From: Nephromyces sp. MM_2019
Taxonomy: Eukaryota > Apicomplexa > Aconoidasida > Nephromycida
DNA length: 64,000 bases
Assembly: GCA_015657535.1 (NCBI GenBank)
Contig: JADHZB010000751.1
Coordinates: 1 to 64,000, forward strand
Direction of reading: 5' to 3'
The notes under the pieces are model-generated. The model had not been told where the DNA came from and did not search any database. It saw only the letters and a list, made by a program, of their open reading frames with translations. Numbering within the stretch: the first letter of the stretch is position 1; each line of letters opens with the position of its first letter. This document shows, piece after piece, positions 13,426 to 26,600 of this stretch. A program made the position numbers and the translations under genes.

Positions 13426-13847
13426 CCATTCTAACGAAATTGTTTTTTTTCTGCTTATAGGAAGTACTTTGCATTACTCTGTTTTACCAATTTATGGCAT
13501 GTTAATTTCGATAGATTTGTAAGAATTCGTAGCTTTACGGAGTATTAATGCAGTATAATTAGTGGCTTAATTCTTAAATAACGGCGTGAATTTCTCTTGC
13601 ATGTCATTAAGATGTGAGTATGAGAAACTGTCATTTAAGGAACACGGGTAATACCAAGAAATTTCGATGATGCCAATTATATAGTCGCGGTATATTTTGG
13701 GAATAAATAAGAAAATAAACAATGTATGCAACTAAAAAGTGCGTGCACATATCAAACGGGTATAAATTGTTCGCTATTATAATTCTAAGTCAGATCTTGC
13801 ATCTGTTTAAAGCTTTGGTATCTCGAAATCGTCTGCTGCCTTGCAAA

Positions 13848-14150
13848 TCAGTCCGAAGGAATAACTTCTTTCAATTGTTTCATAGAGCTTTGATTTTGTT
13901 TTTTGCTATTCAATTTCCTTGTTTTAACTTTTGATAGCTTATTCAGTTTCCCATATAGTCGCTTCCTGCAGTATTTGTAACAATTTTTGTTTGCTTGGTA
14001 TTTTCCTTGCAAGTACTTACTGTAATCCCTCGTGTAGCCGTTGTTTGAGCTTCTGGAGTTGTTCACTTGATGAATCTCTTTGGTCTGTAATAGCTGAGCT
14101 GCTGGTTACTTCGCTCATAAATTTTTTGCCTTCGTCATAGCTTTGAATTT
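13848..14150 (-). CDS. C-terminal exons of an unidentified basic coiled-coil protein
   Basis: Two exons, 14021-14150 and 13848-13965, join in phase (CA|G) across a 55-bp intron with a GTAAGT donor and TGCAG acceptor, and end at a stop at 13848. The peptide begins polar and Ser-rich (EVTSSSAITDQRDSSSEQL), then turns into a Lys/Gln/Leu helix (LQKLKQRLHEGLQKRLYGK and a Lys/Arg-rich tail). It could be the end of the gene at 14730-16086: a donor inside that gene's last exon would be phase-compatible. It could also be a separate gene. No family was recognised. Confidence 0.5.
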
Positions 14151-14729
14151 CTGAGAAGTTTTGCGATAATTCTTATCGATTATAACTTGACTAATTTGCA
14201 AAAAAAAAGATAGTGGTTTTCTGAGATTTCAAAAGAGTGTCTTGACCGCAAATGAAGTGTCTACTAATTGCTATACCATTGAGGGTGAAAAAATTGTACT
14301 TGTTTGAGAGAAATGGGAGCCTTTCTTTACTATAATTTTTGTGAAGTTTCTATTTATTACTCGCTCTCACACTCTGCGTTTCTTTATTTTTTTTGTGCGC
14401 TAATTCTATACTTATGTCATTTCAAGGCCGCAGCAAGCCGTTGATGTGTGCATCTCTTGCAAGGAGCATAAGTTTTTTTGAACATGCTATTATTGCTGAC
14501 CTGGTAAGGGTGTCCCCTACCATTTACTTGTTAAGTGGACTACGATATGAAGCTTCATATAGACGGCAAAATTAATACTTTAAGCTTCACTTTATGTATG
14601 TATATGATACTGCTATTGATATTGCTCTTGCCTGTGAGTTGACGGTTCGATCTTGTTAAGGTTCTTGGAAGCGACTTTGGTTTTTCGCATTCTTCTAGCA
14701 GACGAGTTACCTTGTCTTGGAATGGTTTG

Positions 14730-16086
14730 TTAGACCTTGCCACGATATCTATCAGCGATGATACCAGCTTTGGGATATACAGCTTTGAGCAGTCCTCTTG
14801 CTGAAGATGTGTACATTTCTTGACATATTTTTAGCTTCGAGTGTAACTTGTGCATTGCTTGCGAAACGTATTTTGGAATTTCAGTAACTTCATAACTTTT
14901 TTTGCTTTAAAAGGTTATGCCATACGTAGGTACACCTGAGATGATTTCAGTCAACGTGAAGGATGTGATGTGGTCAGCTATTTTTTGACCTGTCCTAGAG
15001 CGTGAAAATCTATTTCTCATTACCATGCTCTTTACTTTCCATTTGTTCTTTTGAACTGCAACAATGTGTGCATACTAATTGCGTGGTATTTCGCGGTGTT
15101 TTTGTCGTGACCTCTCCTATCCGTCTATTTTACACCTGAAGTGTTCCATCAAGCTAGCCTTTTTAGGTAGTTTTAGCGCGACCACTTGTACTCATTGCTT
15201 GTATTATTAGGTCTTAATGTATTTTCGATTGCTTTCCTTGTGTACATTTAGACTAAGCTCTCTATTTTGTGATAATCATGCGGAAAATTATGATAAAACA
15301 TAGGCGACTGATAGCTTGCGTTTTTCTCTTTTGCTCATGCCACTAGCGCTGGGAGCTGTATCCGAAAATTTGTTTCACTGCGATGATGTGATAAAATTCA
15401 TAGACTTGTTTTTATACAAGGATTAGAATAGGGGCATCAGAATAGTATAGATTGGTAAGGAGATAGTAGGCTTGCTGCAGGTGGCTTACCTTTTTCTCTT
15501 GATAACTGCAAAACTCTGTTACGGGAAGGTCTTGCTTTATAGCTTGGAAAGCATGAAGCAAGCCCTCTTGCAATGAGCTATTAGTGGTAAAGGCGCCCTG
15601 AGTTTTTAATCCATTGAACGATTAAATATGACAAGCTATGTAGATAAATTTTTTTGATATGCTCACCACAGCTGATGACTTTGTCAGATTGGAAAAGGTC
15701 ATCTGCGGATCATCTATGTTCATGTTCTGGTAAAAGCGAGGAAATTCTCTTCAAGTTGGAAAAAAAATTAATATGGGGTCTCACCAAAACTATACTCTCC
15801 CAAGTCGATGCTGCTGGCTTGCGTATGGGAATGTGAGTGTATATCTAAATGTGGCTTGAAGTAGATAATTTTTTTGTAGCGAAGATGAAAGAAATACCGA
15901 AGCTCCTGCGGATTCTCGCATGGTAACCCGAACATCTTGCTTTAATTTGTATAACTTCTCTGCAGCGTGGGAATAGGCTTTGTTTTCTTATATGCTACTG
16001 TGCTGCTTCTAGGGTATGTTGTGTCGATTTTACCTTCTTTAGGCAGGTTAATACCAAACTCGAAGCCGTATACTTTTATAAAATCG
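14730..16086 (-). CDS. Unidentified multi-exon gene
   Basis: Exons 16034-16086, 15898-15977, 15785-15844, 15667-15726 and 15490-15597 join in phase. Exons 14926-14989 and 14730-14895 also join in phase (AC|T) to a stop at 14730-14732. The link between the two groups is not resolved and at least one exon is missing. Recognisable stretches include DFIKVYGFEFGINLPKEAYS, SSLQEGLLHAFQAIKQDLP, then IADHITSFTLTEIISGVPTY and a helical terminal exon (YVSQAMHKLHSKLKICQEMY). It looks like an ordinary soluble alpha-helical protein. The first intron would be only 56 bp. The gene lies just downstream of the TopoVIB-like gene on the same strand. The true start was not found. Confidence 0.5.
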
Positions 16087-16279
16087 CTGAGAAAATAAAA
16101 ATGACAAACCGTCTATACGTGACAAAGTGGTAGAACGACTGCCACAGGTCATACACTAGGAAAGCTGTCTTGCGTGGTCAGTGATGTAATTTCTAGAGAA
16201 AGGCTCAAATTTAACTTGCGCTCTTTATCCGGCCAAGCGGATCATATAGGCGCCTGGCTATCCTATATCTACCAACGCG

Positions 16280-18421
16280 TTATGCACTTAGTTCCCAGAT
16301 TCCCATTGAAAAAAAAATTGGCTTGCTGCAGTGGCGTGAAAGTTGGTTGCGGGGAGTTAAATATATCGGCCTAGTTTAATATCCTCTTATACATCAACTT
16401 TATTTCTAGTGATTTTTTCCTTCTCACCTTATAGATGTCAGTATTTCGCATCCGGAAGAGTTCATTGCGATAAGTGGCATGGTGTTCACGGCTCGTATAA
16501 TAATCAAGGTGCCTTCGGTGTTAGGTACCGCTAGCTCGAATGGCTTATTCATGGAAATAAGCTTTATCGCGCTGGAAAATTGTGCCGAATTCATTTCCCA
16601 TTCACTGGAATACCATTTATTGTTGTCGGGGTTGTGCTGTGGGGGAAATTGTTTTTTCTCAAGCTCTTTGAAAGCGGCAGTCTCTATCCTTTTTATTCCT
16701 TCAGGAGTGATCAGTCGGAAATAGAACTGCACATTATTGATTATTCAGAATTAAGCTTCAACTAATGGTAAGCGGCCATTTATTCCGAAAATAGATGTAC
16801 TGATTCACCCAATTTTCAGTCTCTAAAATGAATGGTGGCAAATAGCACTTCAAGTTAGGCAATTCGGAAAAATCACCCTTAATAAAAATTTGAGTTCGTG
16901 TCGCGCAAAAACAAAAACTACCTTTCCGTACCTTAGGGTTCCAATAACTGTAGGCAGAAATATAATCCGCCAACTCGGAGTGTATACGTGCTTCCCATGG
17001 GTAGCCAATCTGCCACAGCAATATATTTCAGTTTAAAGCAAACTTTAGCTCCTGATCCCGTATGACGGTCTCCGTACTCAATAATTGTTCGCACCAAAGA
17101 GTTGAGTGTGCTGCTTTTCATGTGTATTCGTAAAAAAATCTAATTTTTATTAAATCGAACCATTTCGCTATGAAATGGAGCACGCAATGCTACGCTGATG
17201 ACTCAATGATAATTGTAAGCTTGAGGGTGAATAAAAGCATTAGGATACAGCATAATTCATAGGCAAAGTTCAATAAACCTACCTGTGCTGACACCCTGGT
17301 CTTCCAAGGCGCATCCGAATTATTAGATTGTCTCAAATTTTTAACAAGTGGATAATCGCAGTCCGGCTGCACTTCCAATTCAAAGCTCCAAATTTCATTT
17401 TGGGTCACCCTGCACGTGTAACGGCAATAAGTCATGCGACTAGGAAAACGTCAAAATGTGATCATGAAGTGTATTTTCCCCCACTATGTTTGTGCCTTTA
17501 TTGAGATGCCCTTGGAATGAGCTTGATATACTTGTGGAAAAATATATGAAGAACCTCCATTCATTAGCTATCGTCACACTTTTCAAAATTTCAAAGTCAC
17601 GCATAAAAATTGGACATATCACGTGCACGCAAGGGTAATTCAAACATAATATTCAACCATCTAATGCTTCTTAAGCGCACCGTAATATTGGTTTTTGTGC
17701 TTTTCACACCAAAACAAAATTTGGAGCTTACCTCATGTCAATTTGGAGATCTGAATTTCCTGTTTTCGAGCAAAGCAGGGAAACCTGTAAGGAAGTCTTG
17801 GCAGCTCCTAACTTTTAGGCCCAATTTTAGTATCTGGTCTAGCTAACCATTTTGAGACCAATTCCAAACTTTCCAGCAAAGCAGGGTCTGTTGCTCTCTT
17901 TGTTTCCGAGGAGTGGGGCCTTTGTTGAGCTAAACACCACTCCTAAAGATTCAATGGTCTCAGTCATAATTCCGGAGCCGTCATCATGGCATGTTAAAAG
18001 CACGTCGCAAGGTCCCAATGATTCGACACTCAATTCAATTAAATGGCTCGCTGCCTCAAACTTGTACTGTCTTTCTTTGCAAGCATCAACCGCATTGTCG
18101 ACTAATTCCTTACACACCATAAAAATCCCGTTCTCCGGGGTGAAGCCAACCAAGGTAAGATCTGACCGATACTCAGAATATTTTTCAAAAGAAAATGCTC
18201 ATGCAGGAATGATTATAAATATTAAAAATATTCTTTAAAAAAAACACTTGAAATGGTAAGAATTCTACCTTTGATTGCAATGATTGAACGAGCAAATCAC
18301 GTAGAAGGTAGGGAGGTATAATTACCCCAGGACCTACTCGAAGTATACGATTTATAAGGTGGCCTTCATGACTATTTGCCACAACAGAACTATAGGATGC
18401 AAACAAAATCAGCGGGGCAGA
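16280..18421 (-). CDS. DNA topoisomerase VI subunit B-like protein with a shortened transducer
   Basis: Seven exons in phase: 18269-18421, 17848-18171, 17732-17784, 17283-17409, 16932-17009, 16428-16726 and, tentatively, 16280-16370 with the stop; about 374 residues plus an unresolved N-terminus. The GHKL ATPase fold is clear: N box KELVDNAVDAC, G1 box DDGSGI, and G2/lid AGKFGIGLKM, which parallels the RGKFGLGAKM of eukaryotic TopoVIB. Next come a strand-rich stretch (ELEVQPDCDYPLV, then PWKTRVSAQ), a block resembling the ITPYAQFLFRF region (NPKFYFRLITPEGIKR), QFPPQHNP, and a block like VFRFANRIPLLFE (TLIIIRAVNTMPLIA). Only about 50 residues separate the last two, so much of the usual middle of the transducer region is absent. 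TopoVIB pairs with a SPO11-like A subunit to cut DNA; shortened relatives act in meiotic break formation. Family call is strong; canonical versus meiotic type is inference. Confidence 0.85.
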
Positions 18422-18429
18422 CTTTATTT

Positions 18430-20914
18430 AAGTTATTCTTATTAAGAAGAGATGCAACAGGATAGCATTTCCCCTAAAGAAAGACTAGAATATGCAATAC
18501 AAAAGTGCGCATTGTAGGGGGGGGGGGAGCTTTTGAAAAAAGTCTTACTTTCATTAAAAAACTTGCAGACTGCTCCTGATGGCTGAGAAAGATCCATTTT
18601 GCCACTAAAAAGCTAAATACATTCACCACGAGAAAAATTGCCTGCCAAATTAGAAAGATCATGCTTGAGTTGCTATAGAAAAACCGTAAATAAACGAACT
18701 GTATGGTACTCAAACCAGTTGTAAGTACATCGAATTTTTTTTCGAACCCAACGAGACGCGATTTTAAAACTTTCACCCTGTGGAGAGTAGTCGTAGTTCA
18801 CTGTGAATGACTTTTTTCCTTTGGTACGTATTTTTAAGATGTGCTTCATCAGTCGGCGGCTTTTCAAGGCGCATTTAGAATAATGTTTTCTGGCGAAAGT
18901 GCCTACGACCCTCTTGTAAATACTGGAGTTTAGAACAGGGAAAAAAGCGACATCATTGCGTCCTTAAGCTGTAAGCCACAGTCGTATAGCTCGCTAACTT
19001 GAGGTATCCTGACTGCAGATTTGATCCAAGCTGTTTTAAAAGTGGCTGGTATCATGAAGTTAAAAATACCTTTTGCATGCTAGGTCAAACAGAGTAACGC
19101 TTTGAAATAAAGCATATGCCTATTCTGCTTTCCTTCAGCGCAGTTACAAAGAGGGATGGCTGTAAGATTAGCGGAGATATGAATCTCGGATCATTAAAGA
19201 GTATAAAATGCACAGTTCATAAGAATGTGCAACTCTTAAAAATTAATTCAAGCGTTTTAGCTGGGAGAAATTACGTAAACTATGATAATTGTTGATGATC
19301 AATGTCAAACTACTAAATAAGCAGGGGGTGCATTGCTTTTTTAACAGATTCAGGGTTGAAGTGTTTCTTTAAGGACTTCAATGTAAGCTAAATTTAGCTG
19401 GGGTATGTTTTCGAGCTCTATATACAGTTAACATAGGCTCTGTAGCGATTAAACTCCGAAAAATAAATTTTTTTAATTTTACCCGATCCAATAAACAAAA
19501 TAATAGCGAAATGCTAATTCCGTTGATTCCACCATGTTTTCAGTATTCCTTATTGAAATTTTCTTAGACTGGTCCTAAAGATTCGACCATGAGCGACGAC
19601 GGGGAATTTTTTTTATTGAATTTGTAATATAGGGATATATCGTCAGCTTGTAGTTGGTTTTGTTTTTTACAAACCACAATAGTTATAACGATATTCTTGA
19701 TCCATTTTTACGTTATGCTCACAGCTAAAACATTTTTTAGTAAAATCAGGTTCAGAGGAATTATAATATTCCTACTGAAATTTGAATCAATCAAATTTAG
19801 AATCATGATATGCTCCTCGTATGAGAGGTAAAATGTAAAAAATTGAGATGTCATCAATGTTACAAACATTCATAATTGAAAAAATTCAAAAGATAAATCA
19901 ACAAAAAATCTTCAAAATGGCTTATTGAGTTTCTTAAGTTTTTTACTGTAAATTTCTGCATGCTATGATGGTATATTTATTTACAGCAACTATTTCAAAA
20001 TACGTATTCGTTGGTGACAATTGCTCTACAGAGGTATCAATCACAGAAAACATCAAATCGCTATTACTATCAGGCTGAATTTTTTTTTTAAAAAAATGGA
20101 ACCGTAAGTTTGAACTTGAGCAACTGCCCCAACAAAATTTCAGGGTCCCTTACTAATAGGCACAAAATTATTGAAAGACTCAAGTGCATTTTTAATCAGA
20201 CAGTTAATGCAAACCACTAACTGATAACAAAAACACCCAGATGACTTTGCCAAGTGCCTCAATACTTTTTAAAATTAAGGTAGATTCTAGACCGTGGGCT
20301 ATAAAGTTTTTTGTTGTATATAGAGCTAGTCTTGTTTTTTTCTACTAAAAAATACAGCATTTCTTAAAGTAAATATATCCTTTTAGCGTTGAACGTTCTA
20401 CCTGATTAAAAAACACTACACAAAATTTTTGGGCAGTTGATATCAAATCGCGCCTACAATAATTCAGCAAACCCGTAACATATTCAACTTATTTGTATCC
20501 AACCAAACTCGATTGCTCTTAAAAGCATGACAATAATTGAAGCTTAAAAAAATTTATTCAAAAATAATCAGAACAAAGCCGGGGGTTACATCACTATTTC
20601 TAAAACTAAGCGTAGGGGTTTGTTATTGCACTTAGTAGGCCAGTTGTATAGCAGCAAGAATTACTCAAGCTCAGAGAGACTCTGTGGATGCACAAATAAA
20701 AAAGGCTTATTTCCTTAAAATAAATTTGTATAATAACAAAACTCATTGAGAATATCGAGTTATTGCATCAGAGAATTACGGAGAAGCGTCTATTTCATCT
20801 CATAAAACCAAAGCAATCTATTAATTTAATTGGCGAAAGATGCTGTCGGTAAATTTTGCTCGGTTGCTAAATTTTTTTGGGATTATGCCGAGGATAGCTA
20901 CTAGAAGAAAAGCT
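18430..20914. other. Interval upstream of the TopoVIB-like gene
   Basis: The part nearest the gene (about 18670-18870, minus strand) has open frames with exon-like character ending at a GTGAAA donor. It may hold the missing N-terminal exon of the TopoVIB-like protein, but I could not join it in phase. A G-run (nine G) lies near 18519. The rest, 18.9-20.9 kb, is AT-rich with no frame I can support. Confidence 0.35.
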
Positions 20915-22637
20915 TTAATTGTGTGTAGGAGACGTAATTTGCACATATCTGAAAACAAGTTTTCCAATGCACCTCAACTCCTCCATTAAACTATTAGATA
21001 AACACTTATTTCTAAGATCTTTCAAGCTGCTTTGAGGTTCATAGAGGGAGCAGCCCTTAATACGGGCAGTAGGAGTTGCTTGTGCTTCGTTTAGGGAGTG
21101 ACTACTTCTATTGTTGGAAGCTGTGTAGTTGGGGGGAAAATGGACAGCCTCCCCTTTCTTAAGAGACCATCTTCCTTCTTCAGCCTTAATGGGTAGCTGA
21201 ATAAAATAAAAAATGTAACTTAGAAGGTAACGTTACGGGCTAAAGTAGCAGTTAAAATATTTAATAAATCAGGAATTTCAAATCTACCAAAAACATGCAA
21301 ATGAATAAAACTGGGATTACCATCGAAATATATACATGAACAAAAATTTGCTTATATATCGGGCCCATATAAAAGAATACTAGTATATTTTTATATCTTC
21401 AAAATAGCGTAAGATATAGGATAAATTTAAAGTTTTATATAGGCATAATTTTTTAAGCTTCTCCTGACAACTTTACGAACACTCTGAAATATCGTAAAAA
21501 CTATAAAATTCCAAAATTCAAGATTAAAATCATAAAAAAATAAAGGTACCGCCCCTTATAACTTTTTAAGGAATTGAAAACTAGCTCTAATTTACATGCA
21601 AAATTCTGTTTTTCATAGTTCCCAAAAAAAATTTTGAAGCGTTAGACTTCTATAATATTTACCATAAAAATTTTGAAACTCTTTCCATTTTTTTTACCAT
21701 TTTACATACGAATTAAACTATTCAAAATTTTTTCTATACTATTCATATATTGTTTTGATATAGCTTCATGAAAATAATCTGTGCCATTCGATGTCATTTT
21801 TAAAATAATGAAAAATATTTCAAAAGCTGCGCATGCTTTTATCTCTTTTCGCAGATGCATGTAAAAAAGTACTTCTATGATTTGATGCCAACCTGTAAAA
21901 TAGCCCCTCCGAAAACTTCACTCTCGTTCGTTTGGACTATTAAATCCAAAAAAAATTTTTTCATAATATTTTCAGAAGACGGTTTATCCAACGGAATAAA
22001 CAGCGACCTATTGATATTAAGCCTGATACGATACTTTGATCCACTAGAAAAAATTTTTTTCCGATTTTTTTCGGCTGTTGAACCAAGTGCCTCATCCAAG
22101 CTATAGTCTAATTTTATAAGCCTATCGAATGGATCCAGCAAGCTAACCCTAATGCCTGAAGATGTTATTTTAGGTTTCAGTATAAGAGTTGGTTTTATGA
22201 AGTAAACACGGTGAACGAATATTTTTTGCAGGTATACTTAAAGAGTTGAGAGAAAATTTATGCGTACAAAGATTTCACGTTGCTTACCACTCTGAAGTGT
22301 ATGAAGCTTATAACACATTTCACCAATATGAATTTCGTTGCATGCCGATGACTGCCTTTTCAAAAAATTGATATCTCAAAAAAAAATTTATACTCTATAC
22401 GAAATGTCTTATTATCAAGCGAAAAGCCCATTCGTGAAGCATTATATTTTTTTCAAACGTCCTCCTTTTTTTATAACCAGGTCGCTGTGAGTAATCCTCA
22501 AATTTTATCGGTGAGTTGGCTTGGGGAAAAGATGCAATGTCAAATTGCTGAGACCAATTTTGAAGGGATGAATAATCCCAAGATCTAAATAATATGGCAT
22601 GAATCCTTATTTCTAGGTTTTGGTACGCCTGAGGCAT
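20915..22637 (-). CDS. Unidentified 261-residue protein, three exons
   Basis: Exons 22478-22637, 21893-22236 and 20915-21196 join in phase (CCT G|TA, then phase 0) with GTTATA and GTTGGC donors and AAG/CAG acceptors. The start is the ATG at 22637; alternatively a CAG acceptor eight bases further in makes this an internal exon, with more gene upstream. The middle reads RVSLLDPFDRLIKLDYSLDE, then SGSKYRIRLNINRSLFIPLD, giving a strand-rich, folded impression. The last exon is low-complexity and Ser/Asn-rich (PPNYTASNNRSSHSLNEAQ). No membrane segment is evident. I do not recognise the family. The order-to-disorder transition at the last exon is clear from the composition. Confidence 0.55.
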
Positions 22638-22639
22638 AA

Positions 22640-23627
22640 AAATATATAAATTTTTAAAGTCAAATTTGATTATAGAACATAATTTCTTATGCTTTTGAGC
22701 AAATTATTAAGAAACTTATATGTGCTTATCTTTCAAAGAAATAACTAGCAACTCAGGCGTCGTATTTGTACAGTTCTGCCTAAAAATTGACTTACATGTG
22801 GATAAGCGATAATTGGCTTATATAATCCCGTAGCAAAAAAATCTCTTTTATTTTCTGTGGAAGGAAATAGTTTGCTGTATCCTGCGAAAAACAGCCAATA
22901 ACTGACTTTTTCAATGGACTTTTTTGAATAGTAGTTTAGGAGTTTTTCTTTGCATATAAAATCTTTTCATGATAATGAAAGGAACTTTATATTACCAGCA
23001 TATTGTTATGGAGCTGTCCTATTATGCTTCCATAAAACTAGAATCGTCAAGTTTATCAAATTTATTACTGCATACTTGCAAATTAATCTCGAATTTTAAG
23101 CTAAGAAATTCAATTTCTGCGACGCACTCCTCATAAAAAAAATTTTAAGCGGTTTGCCGCGCTAACAAGCCGCTGAATCATACTTTTCAAGAAATCTCAT
23201 AAACAGAAGTATACTCCTTATGGGCTGGATCAAGAGATAAAGTGTTGCACTGCAACCACAAAAACAGCGATACATTTCAGTAAAGCAGGCCAAATTAAAA
23301 GGAGCCGCTCAAATAAGCTGCATAACTTCGTGGGCAATAATATATCCTGGCATATGAACTTTCCAGGCTGAGAGCTCCATTGCAAAAAGTTTTACATTAA
23401 TTACATTTGTCAATAAAGTTCTTAAGATATTGGCTTGTGCTGGTTAGTGTTTAGATTTTTCCACCCACTGAAATATGGCCTAATTAAAAATTCATAACTA
23501 GCTTTTCTTCCACGCAAATTTTCAGGAATTCGTGATACTCAGCACATATCTATTGCAGTAGCTGCTGCTTGAAAGGTTTTAAAAAGTTTTACACGAGTAT
23601 ATATTTCAAATGAAAGAGTACTACATA
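22640..23627. other. Intergenic interval between two minus-strand genes
   Basis: AT-rich sequence with no frame I can support. It should contain the 3' flank of the gene ending at 23628 and the promoter, or missing 5' exons, of the gene starting at 22637. No repeat or RNA gene was seen. Confidence 0.4.
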
Positions 23628-26600
23628 TTACACAAAGGATAGTACGCAAGGTTTAATTTGGCAGTACAACGTACTGGGAAGTTTCAGTCTTTGAAATAGG
23701 GTGTTTTTAGAGTCTCGCTTGCTAATATTGGATTTAGGTGGCTCAGATACTGCTCTGAACTGCATTAGTCCGCCTGTCCATCGCATTAGGTTATTATGAG
23801 CGAAATCAGGTTTGTAGCTGCTACCTGTGGCTTTGCTAAATCTTTCGATAAGCGACTGCTGACATAGGTCCTCTGAGTCTTCTGACGGGGTTTGTATTTT
23901 TACTCGTTCTGGCTTTGACCGTGCATTTATATACGGCTTGCCAACTAGATCCTGCGCTTCAATTGTAGGATGAAAATTGTTATTTTTCATATCTGGGGAT
24001 TCAGCATGCTCATTTGACTCCATATGAGTTTTTTTTGTCATATTGCGCTCATATTTTTCATGTAACAACACTAGCGAATTATTCGCATTGGAAAGGTCTT
24101 TATGCTTTTTACTGCTAACAACTTCCGAGAGAGGGTAGAGTGTGGGAGTGGATTTAATGGAGGAAAGCTGTTGCATTCCTCCATATCGCGGCTTTGTTGT
24201 ATAGACATTTTCCAGAGTTACGTGAGACGCTAGCGTTTCTGGGGGCTTCATTCGTACAACGCTGTCACTCACAAATCCTTCTTCATGCCGTGCAATGCCT
24301 GATTTAGTGCAGAATAGGCATCTTATTAGGATAAGCCTTCAAATCAAAAAACTTGAAATAGGCCGTTCAACCCATTGCTTTTAAAAAAAACTCACAAAAA
24401 TTGAAAGGATACTAAATTATTCCTTTGATTCTTTTATAGGTTTGCTTCATGCGCTAAAGGCTAGGGACATAATGCATGAGGTCCTATATTTTTTTTAATT
24501 AAATAGTTAAAAGTGGGGTTCTGTGAAAAATTCAAGTAATCTTCTATGGCATAAATTAGTGGTAATGATTTGCACCATGGTTAGGAACATCATCAGCTCT
24601 GAGTTTCCCAGTTTGTCCCGCTGTGCGAAGCAATCCGTTAGACTGGTGGGTGGCTTCATTGTGCTTCACCCATGGGGAAAAATCCCCATTTGTATCATAT
24701 TTATCTAGGAATGATAAAGATTCACCGGCGAGGGGCTTATATTTGACTTTTTTGTCGACCCCATTACTTTCAAAACCGTAAAAGTCAGTTTTCGGCGCAG
24801 CATACTCAGAAATTCCGAGAGAAGACGTCGCAACAACCGAATTGTTATCACCATAAGTAAAAGCGGGTAGCGTTGGACTGTCTTTAGCAAAATGATGCTC
24901 TTTCTCGCACGAATTAGCGATTATAGCTGGACCCCCCGGCGCCCCTGAAAATTTCCAGTTTCTCAGCGCATGGGCTTTATCCAAAGTATGATCAATATCT
25001 AGCACAATAAAATGGATACGAGCAATGTAGAAAAGCAATACGAGGTACCATTCATCCTATGCATTTCGAGCCTCATATAATTAAGCTAATTTTTTGAAGC
25101 TTTAAAGACTTACTAAACATCGCTACCGTTGGTGCTTTCTCTTCCCCCACGGGATCCGGCAAACTCTTGTACGGAAGTCTTTCGAAGATAGGTCGAGAGA
25201 ACTTACGCTTCAAATCTTGCGATATTTGAGAAACATTGGAGTCCCTGGCATAAAAGCTTTCTTGTGCTTTGCCTTTTTCTGGTATTTGGCTAGCAAAATA
25301 AAATATTTGTTATCCCATTTAAATCACGTATCATCGCCCTATTTTAGAACACTACGAAACTAAAAACACGAAAAAGAGAATGACTTCTTTAATTTGCTAC
25401 CTCAAATTATAAGGTAGAAAAAGAAAAGCCGGCAATACTCTCGCTTTAAAGAAAATCCATGGTATCTAGTACTTCAGCTATGCAAAAAAGCTTACCCAGA
25501 ATTAGTGCTTTTATCTGCATCTCCGCCGAGAGAAAACTGTGAGACATTCAAGAGGAATTTACCAGTTTAAAATTTCACAAGTTAGTTCAACCTATATTTG
25601 AAACGTTTTACCCCCCAATAAAAAGCTTTTTCTAATGATGAGAAAAGCCTGCAAATTCTACTCGTACCACTCGTATTGGACTAACTATTAAGCTTGCGAC
25701 ACTTCCGGCACCCCTCAGTGAACCCTCCTGAATGCGTTCATCCAAAAAATTTCGGATAGTCACATTAGTTTTGGCCGTATAATCATCCAGATGGGCTTCA
25801 ACAAGCGTATCAATACCATCAGCATTACTAAGCCCTCTTTCAAATACATCACAAGGGTTAGCTCGCCGATCTAAAGGTGGTAAATTAGCAGCCAAATTGT
25901 CGCTAAGGCGACAGGTTTCAGAATTAAATGGCTTTTAAACCTTTATACCAACAATTTTTGGACGTGCATCAACGCACTTGTATTCAAGATATCGGGTAAC
26001 TGTAGAGGCGACGAAAACTTCTTATTAGGCTATACGTCTTACCATAACTATTTCCAGAGTACTTCTTTGAGAGGAAAACCTCAGCTGAATTTCGTGGAAT
26101 AACTTGCTCAATATCAATGTCAGGTTCGGACAATTCGGTAGGTTCAAAATTGTCTGGGTCATGCTTTCGCGCCGTATTCTCTTGTATTGGTGCTACCTCA
26201 GCATCGCTCACCTTCGTTTCGCTATTTTCTGTTTCAGCATAAATACATACATCAAAAACCGTGCTTCCTCATGAAAATTGCTTATGCACGGGCCTATAAT
26301 TTTATCTCATTTTCGTTGGTAGCACGTACCATCTTCAGCAAGCCGAAGAGTTCCACGTTGAACACTGAATTGTTCGTCATAAATGACTCCAGAATTTGTG
26401 CTGGAATTTGACGGAGATAAAAAGCCATCGTCTTGGCGAGATTTTCCATCATCCCAGTCACCAGAATTTATTGAATATTGATCATAAGATTGCCACTCGT
26501 CTGCTTATGATAAAGGGCAGTCAATTTCACCCTTCCATTGTAGCACAAGTTAGCGTACCAACACCTTCTTCAAATTTAACCAAGTAAAGCTCTTCTATCA

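Noticed and set aside
14555..14828. Minus-strand frame including KLVSSLIDIVARSNKPFQDK that resembles an RNA polymerase CTD-interaction domain
   Set aside because: The overlapping frame ending at 14730 joins upstream exons in phase and is preferred; the resemblance rests on about 40 residues and the two frames cannot both be coding.
17440..17643. 67-codon minus-strand frame inside the TopoVIB-like gene
   Set aside because: It lies in the intron between exons 17732-17784 and 17283-17409, whose junction is in phase and matches the family without it.
24970..25038. Minus-strand reading IVLDIDHTLDK resembling a phosphatase DxD motif
   Set aside because: The first part of the motif lies in the intron; the exon begins at 24998 after the acceptor, so the spliced protein reads AMFNIDHTLDK.
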